Source of the DNA: Ogataea parapolymorpha DL-1
Lineage: Eukaryota; Ascomycota; Pichiomycetes; Pichiales; Pichiaceae
Length of the DNA stretch: 64,000 nucleotides
Reading direction: 5' to 3'
Assembly: GCF_000187245.1 (NCBI RefSeq)
Contig: NC_027863.1
Location: 370,735 to 434,734 of the forward strand
A program made the translations under genes and the position numbers. Below are positions 60,349-64,000 of the stretch, in pieces; position 1 is the stretch's first letter, and the number at the start of each line of letters is the position of its first letter. The notes under the pieces were generated by a model that searched no databases, was not told the origin of the DNA, and saw nothing but the letters and a program-made list of their open reading frames with translations.

Positions 60349-60665
60349 CTTATCTCTTTTGCTTTCACAGACTGCACTGCTGAGTTCAAAACAAAATCGA
60401 CCAAGTTAATATGATATGTGCCGTAGCAATTGAAGATTCATCGACATTAATATAGAAGATTTTTTGGATTTGGTCAGAGTCCATAACGATTCTGGTGCAC
60501 TGCCAAACCTTTTTGATAAGTAAGTCAATTAAAAAAAATCTTCTATTTCGTTAGCATCATAAAATATGGCAGAGAAATTTTACTCTTGGCGGCTTTTTCG
60601 TAAGCCGCGCTCTTATCATTATTGTTTATATATGGCGACTTGTACAGTTATTGGAATTTAGGAAG
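60349..60665. other. Gene-free 317 bases, divergent promoter
   Basis: AT-rich segment between the kinase and ureohydrolase starts. TATATA-like sequence lies near 60628-60633. No motif is assigned. Confidence 0.5.
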
Positions 60666-61976
60666 ATGTACCTCTTCCTAATAACCCTCACATTTGTGAC
60701 ATGTGCTGTTTCATTGCATACCCCCAAGAGTAATGAGGTTAGGTTGAAAAGTTCATTTGGAAACATTCAAGGCTCACTGATGCACGATATATTTGGCTCT
60801 TTGGTGCACGACAGCAAGAATATTGCAGAACGAAATGGAGCTTATCTTAAAGGCCAACTGCTTCAGCAGAATGAACTTTCGCCTATATCTTTCCCTTTCA
60901 AAATAAATCAATTTCAATATCCGGATATTGATGATCTTACAGATTTCAAACTGCCGGGACCACTTTTTTCAGGTATTGTAACCTTTGCCCATCTCCCCGA
61001 AAATGAATGCTTCTTTGCGAGGGAGCCAATGGATATTGCAATTGTCGGAGCTCCATTCGATTTGGGAGTTTCATATAACAGTGGAGCTAGATTCGGACCA
61101 AATGGTGCTCGTCAAGGATCGCGAAGGCTGGGAGGAGGAATCAGTCCAGTAAGAGGCAATTCCCGGTCTTCAAAACTCAGACGTATTGACCCTTACAATT
61201 CAGGACTCAAATTAATAGACTGCGGAGACGTTCCAATGACTCCATTCGACTCCAGGATAGCTTTGAATCAGCTTTATCGCGGTCACCATGCGATCCATAA
61301 ACATCCAAGCTTCAATTCCACGCGGTTTAATAACACACGTATTGTGACCTTGGGTGGCGATCACACGATCACTTTGATGAATTTAAGGTCAGCATATGAA
61401 ACTTTTGGTGATCCAGGGGGGCTAGCTGTGATCCATTTCGACGCTCATATAGATACGTGGGATCCAAAAGTTTTAGGCGGAGGAATTTCAGATTATGCCA
61501 GTTTGAACCACGGTACGTTTCTACACTTTGCTGCTGAAGCTGGCTACGTAGCCAAAAATCACAGCGTTCACGTCGGAATCAGGGCTCCGTTTATTTCTGG
61601 GACAGATGAAAAGCATGATGCTGTGGACTGTGGCTTTAAAACTCTCACTTCCAAGGACGTTGATTTGTACACCGCAAAGGGAATCGCTGAAAAAATCAAA
61701 TCCATTGTCGGACAGCGTAAAGTCTATCTGACTTTTGACCTTGATACTTTTGACGTTGGCTACATCAACTCAGGTACCTTGGAAGCTGGAGGACTCAGCT
61801 CAAGAGAAATCTTGACAATTTTAGATGGTTTGGAGGGGATCAAGCTAATAGGATGCGACGTCGTGGAGGTCAGCACTGCACCTAATACTGTGAATAGTGC
61901 TAGTACAGAGCTGTTAGCCGCTCAGGTGGTAGATTCGATGTTGGGGCTGATGACTGTGTTCGACCAGCCTGAGTAG
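60666..61976 (+). CDS. Secreted ureohydrolase, agmatinase/guanidinobutyrase-like
   Basis: 436 residues from the ATG at 60666 (five in-frame codons upstream lack ATG). Residues 1-16 are a clear signal peptide (MYLFLITLTFVTCAVS). The arginase fold follows from about residue 120: GGDHT (230-234), DAHID (259-263) and the third metal motif FDLD (357-360). Downstream the family block D-P-x-x-A-P-G-T is changed to D-V-G-Y-I-N-S-G-T, while T-L-E-A-G-G is kept. Three N-glycosylation sequons (NST, NNT, NHS) fit the secretory route. Agmatinase, 4-guanidinobutyrase or a related activity is possible; manganese is the usual metal. Confidence 0.85.
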   Translation: MYLFLITLTFVTCAVSLHTPKSNEVRLKSSFGNIQGSLMHDIFGSLVHDSKNIAERNGAYLKGQLLQQNELSPISFPFKINQFQYPDIDDLTDFKLPGPLFSGIVTFAHLPENECFFAREPMDIAIVGAPFDLGVSYNSGARFGPNGARQGSRRLGGGISPVRGNSRSSKLRRIDPYNSGLKLIDCGDVPMTPFDSRIALNQLYRGHHAIHKHPSFNSTRFNNTRIVTLGGDHTITLMNLRSAYETFGDPGGLAVIHFDAHIDTWDPKVLGGGISDYASLNHGTFLHFAAEAGYVAKNHSVHVGIRAPFISGTDEKHDAVDCGFKTLTSKDVDLYTAKGIAEKIKSIVGQRKVYLTFDLDTFDVGYINSGTLEAGGLSSREILTILDGLEGIKLIGCDVVEVSTAPNTVNSASTELLAAQVVDSMLGLMTVFDQPE

Positions 61977-62297
61977 CACTTCCGAGTTCTCCGGGGTCTT
62001 GCGGTACTTAACGAGGATTTGATATTTAGATGTCCACTGTGTAAGGGAAGCACTGCGTCGTTGAGTCATCAATCAACTGAGCAAACTTCATAAGCCTAAA
62101 AACGTGTTCCTGATTTCCGTGTAACATAAAATACTGTTGTGGAAGATGTGTTTAAACAGGGCTCGTAACCGGATTTACGAAAACAGCATACTTGAAAGCA
62201 GCCTCAATTTTAAACGATAAATTGCAAGGTAGGAATTGCATCGTCACCTGCATTATAGATTGCAAGGATTTTGTGAAGTAGTTCGGGAATCTACAAT
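61977..62297. other. VMA1 upstream region
   Basis: 321 bases from the ureohydrolase stop to the VMA1 ATG. No clear site recognised. Confidence 0.5.
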
Positions 62298-64000
62298 ATG
62301 GTACGTATAGAGTTTTATAAAGCTGAAATGGTTGGGCTTCGCCGTAGTTACACAAGTTGTGCGATTTGTGAAGCTTAGCCTCGGGATTTTAGTTCACTGT
62401 CGTTTACTAACCTACTAAACAGGCTGGTGCTTTAGAGAATGCACGTAGAACTATCCAAAAACTATCTTTGGATGCTGATGAGTCACTTTATGGTCAGATA
62501 TATTCTGTTTCTGGTCCCGTGGTTGTTGCTGAAAATATGATCGGGTGTGCCATGTACGAACTCGTCAAAGTGGGTCACGACAATCTTGTCGGTGAAGTCA
62601 TTCGAATTGATGGTGACAAGGCTACTATTCAAGTTTATGAAGAAACTGCAGGAGTCACTGTTGGAGACCCTGTTTTGAGAACGGGAAAGCCTCTTTCAGT
62701 TGAACTTGGCCCTGGATTAATGGAGACGATTTATGATGGCATTCAAAGACCTTTGAAGGCGATTAAAGACGTTTCACAATCGATTTATATCCCGAGGGGC
62801 ATTGATGCGCCAGCTCTGTCGCGTACTGCAGAATACGAATTTTGTCCGGGATCTTTGAAAGTTGGAGATCATATCACAGGCGGCGACATTTTTGGCTCTA
62901 CGTTTGAAAATTCCCTAGTTTCGGATCATAAGATCCTGTTACCACCGAGAGCCCGAGGTACAATTGTTTCTATAGCGGAGCCTGGCTCTTACCATGTGAA
63001 TGATCCTGTCCTTGAGGTTGAGTATGATGGGGTTAAACATGAATACTCTATGATGCATACGTGGCCAGTGAGAGTCCCTAGACCTGTTGCACAAAAGCTT
63101 TCAGCAGACTATCCCTTGCTTACAGGTCAACGGGTTCTCGACTCTTTGTTCCCTTGTGTTCAGGGTGGAACGACATGTATTCCTGGTGCGTTCGGCTGCG
63201 GTAAAACTGTTATTTCACAATCGCTTTCGAAATACTCGAATTCGGATATCATTATTTACGTTGGCTGTGGAGAAAGAGGCAATGAAATGGCAGAAGTTCT
63301 AATGGAGTTCCCAGAATTATTCACTGAACAGAATGGTCAAAAAGAGCCAATCATGAAACGTACCACTTTAGTCGCCAATACTTCTAACATGCCTGTTGCG
63401 GCAAGAGAAGCGTCTATCTACACTGGTATCACACTGGCTGAGTATTTCAGAGATCAGGGAAAAAATGTTTCCATGATAGCAGATTCGTCCTCCAGATGGG
63501 CAGAGGCTTTAAGAGAAATTTCTGGTCGATTAGGAGAAATGCCAGCTGATCAAGGTTTCCCGGCTTGTTTAGGAGCCAAGCTCGCCTCATTTTATGAAAG
63601 AGCAGGCAAGTCGGTTGCTCTGGGCTCTCCAGATAGGTTGGGTTCGGTCTCTATTGTTGCTGCTGTGTCTCCTGCAGGAGGTGACTTCTCAGATCCGGTT
63701 ACCACTTCTACCCTTGGTATTACCCAAGTTTTCTGGGGTTTGGATAAGAAATTGGCGCAAAGAAAGCATTTTCCTTCTATCAACACGTCGATCTCGTATT
63801 CCAAATATACGAATGTTTTGAATAAGTATTACGATGCCAACTATCCGGAATTTGCAAATTTGAGAGACAAAATCAAAGAGATCATTTCCAATGCTGAGGA
63901 ACTAGAGCAGGTTGTTCAACTCGTTGGTAAATCCGCTCTATCAGATTCGGACAAGATTATTTTGGATGTTGCCAACCTCATCAAAGAAGACTTTTTGCAG
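62298..64000 (+). CDS. VMA1: V-ATPase catalytic subunit A (intein-free, split start codon exon; 3' end outside window)
   Basis: Joined 62298-62300 and 62423-64000: 527 of about 617 residues. The first exon is ATG only; exon 2 begins [12 protein letters not shown], like yeast Vma1 MAGA-IENAR. The P-loop GAFGCGKT is at about 256-263, followed by KTVISQSL and the catalytic Glu region [28 protein letters not shown] and [14 protein letters not shown] follow. The enzyme acidifies the vacuole and Golgi. The VDE intein site, between Gly and Cys of GAFG/CGKT, is empty. The intron has GTACGT, TACTAAC and an AG acceptor. The frame is open to the edge at a codon end. Confidence 0.97.
62301..62422 (+). 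other. 122-nt intron in VMA1
   Basis: 5' splice site GTACGT (62301-62306), branch box TACTAAC (62405-62411), acceptor AG (62421-62422). Joining ATG to GCT gives the known Vma1 N-terminus. Confidence 0.95.

Noticed and set aside
63185..63208. VMA1 intein
   Set aside because: The P-loop is continuous at the intein insertion point.

Overview
The window is a gene-dense stretch of a budding-yeast chromosome (Saccharomycotina). The gene content and protein sequences fit a methylotrophic Pichiaceae yeast such as Ogataea (Hansenula) polymorpha or a close relative; this rests on recalled family resemblance, not on an alignment. Introns are rare and short, tRNA genes are intron-less with T-run terminators, and neighbouring genes are only tens of bases apart. 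CTG falls at conserved leucines in RNR2 and HSP60, so the nuclear code looks standard. I count 33 protein genes (two running off the window ends), five tRNA genes, and no rRNA, transposon or CRISPR.

Left part (1-18 kb, GC-rich): a Ser/Gly-rich secreted wall-type protein that starts with a CBM1-like cystine-knot module; the mitochondrial peptidase CYM1 divergent from the Golgi membrane protein PTM1; tRNA-Gly; chromatin genes SPP1 and HAT2; RNR2 behind a promoter with two MCB sites; MET7 followed by a protein kinase; a second tRNA-Gly; and a large Ser-rich membrane protein, possibly INP2-like.

Middle part (18-31 kb): tRNA-Thr, a 64-residue protein, an AIR1/AIR2 zinc-knuckle gene with a 35-nt (or 44-nt) intron, THS1, an unassigned gene whose last codons overlap a third identical tRNA-Gly on the other strand, tRNA-Val, HSP60, a small secreted orphan, BTN1, BIT61, MON1 and a PAQR/IZH receptor gene.

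Right part (31-64 kb, distinctly AT-richer, with longer gene-free gaps): MRPL17, SIP3-type lipid-transfer protein, TGL2, YOS9, RSC58, ECM16, SAS2, RAD5, GWT1, IST1, an orphan nuclear-type protein, HSP78, HPC2, a mitochondrial pyruvate-dehydrogenase-type kinase, a secreted agmatinase-like ureohydrolase and the 5' two thirds of VMA1. VMA1 has a first exon consisting of the ATG alone and no intein.

Recurring themes are mitochondrial proteostasis (CYM1, HSP60, HSP78, MRPL17, the kinase), chromatin (SPP1, HAT2, RSC58, SAS2, HPC2), and vacuole/endosome traffic (BTN1, MON1, IST1, VMA1). They are not operons. Most striking: (i) the CBM1/knottin-like module on a yeast repeat protein; (ii) GWT1 and HPC2 are each broken by the same kind of lesion, a run of nine A where ten would keep the frame; (iii) the tRNA-Gly gene whose Pol III terminator is read as Lys/Asn codons of the opposite-strand gene; (iv) the AIR micro-intron; (v) a signal-peptide-bearing ureohydrolase with an altered third metal motif.
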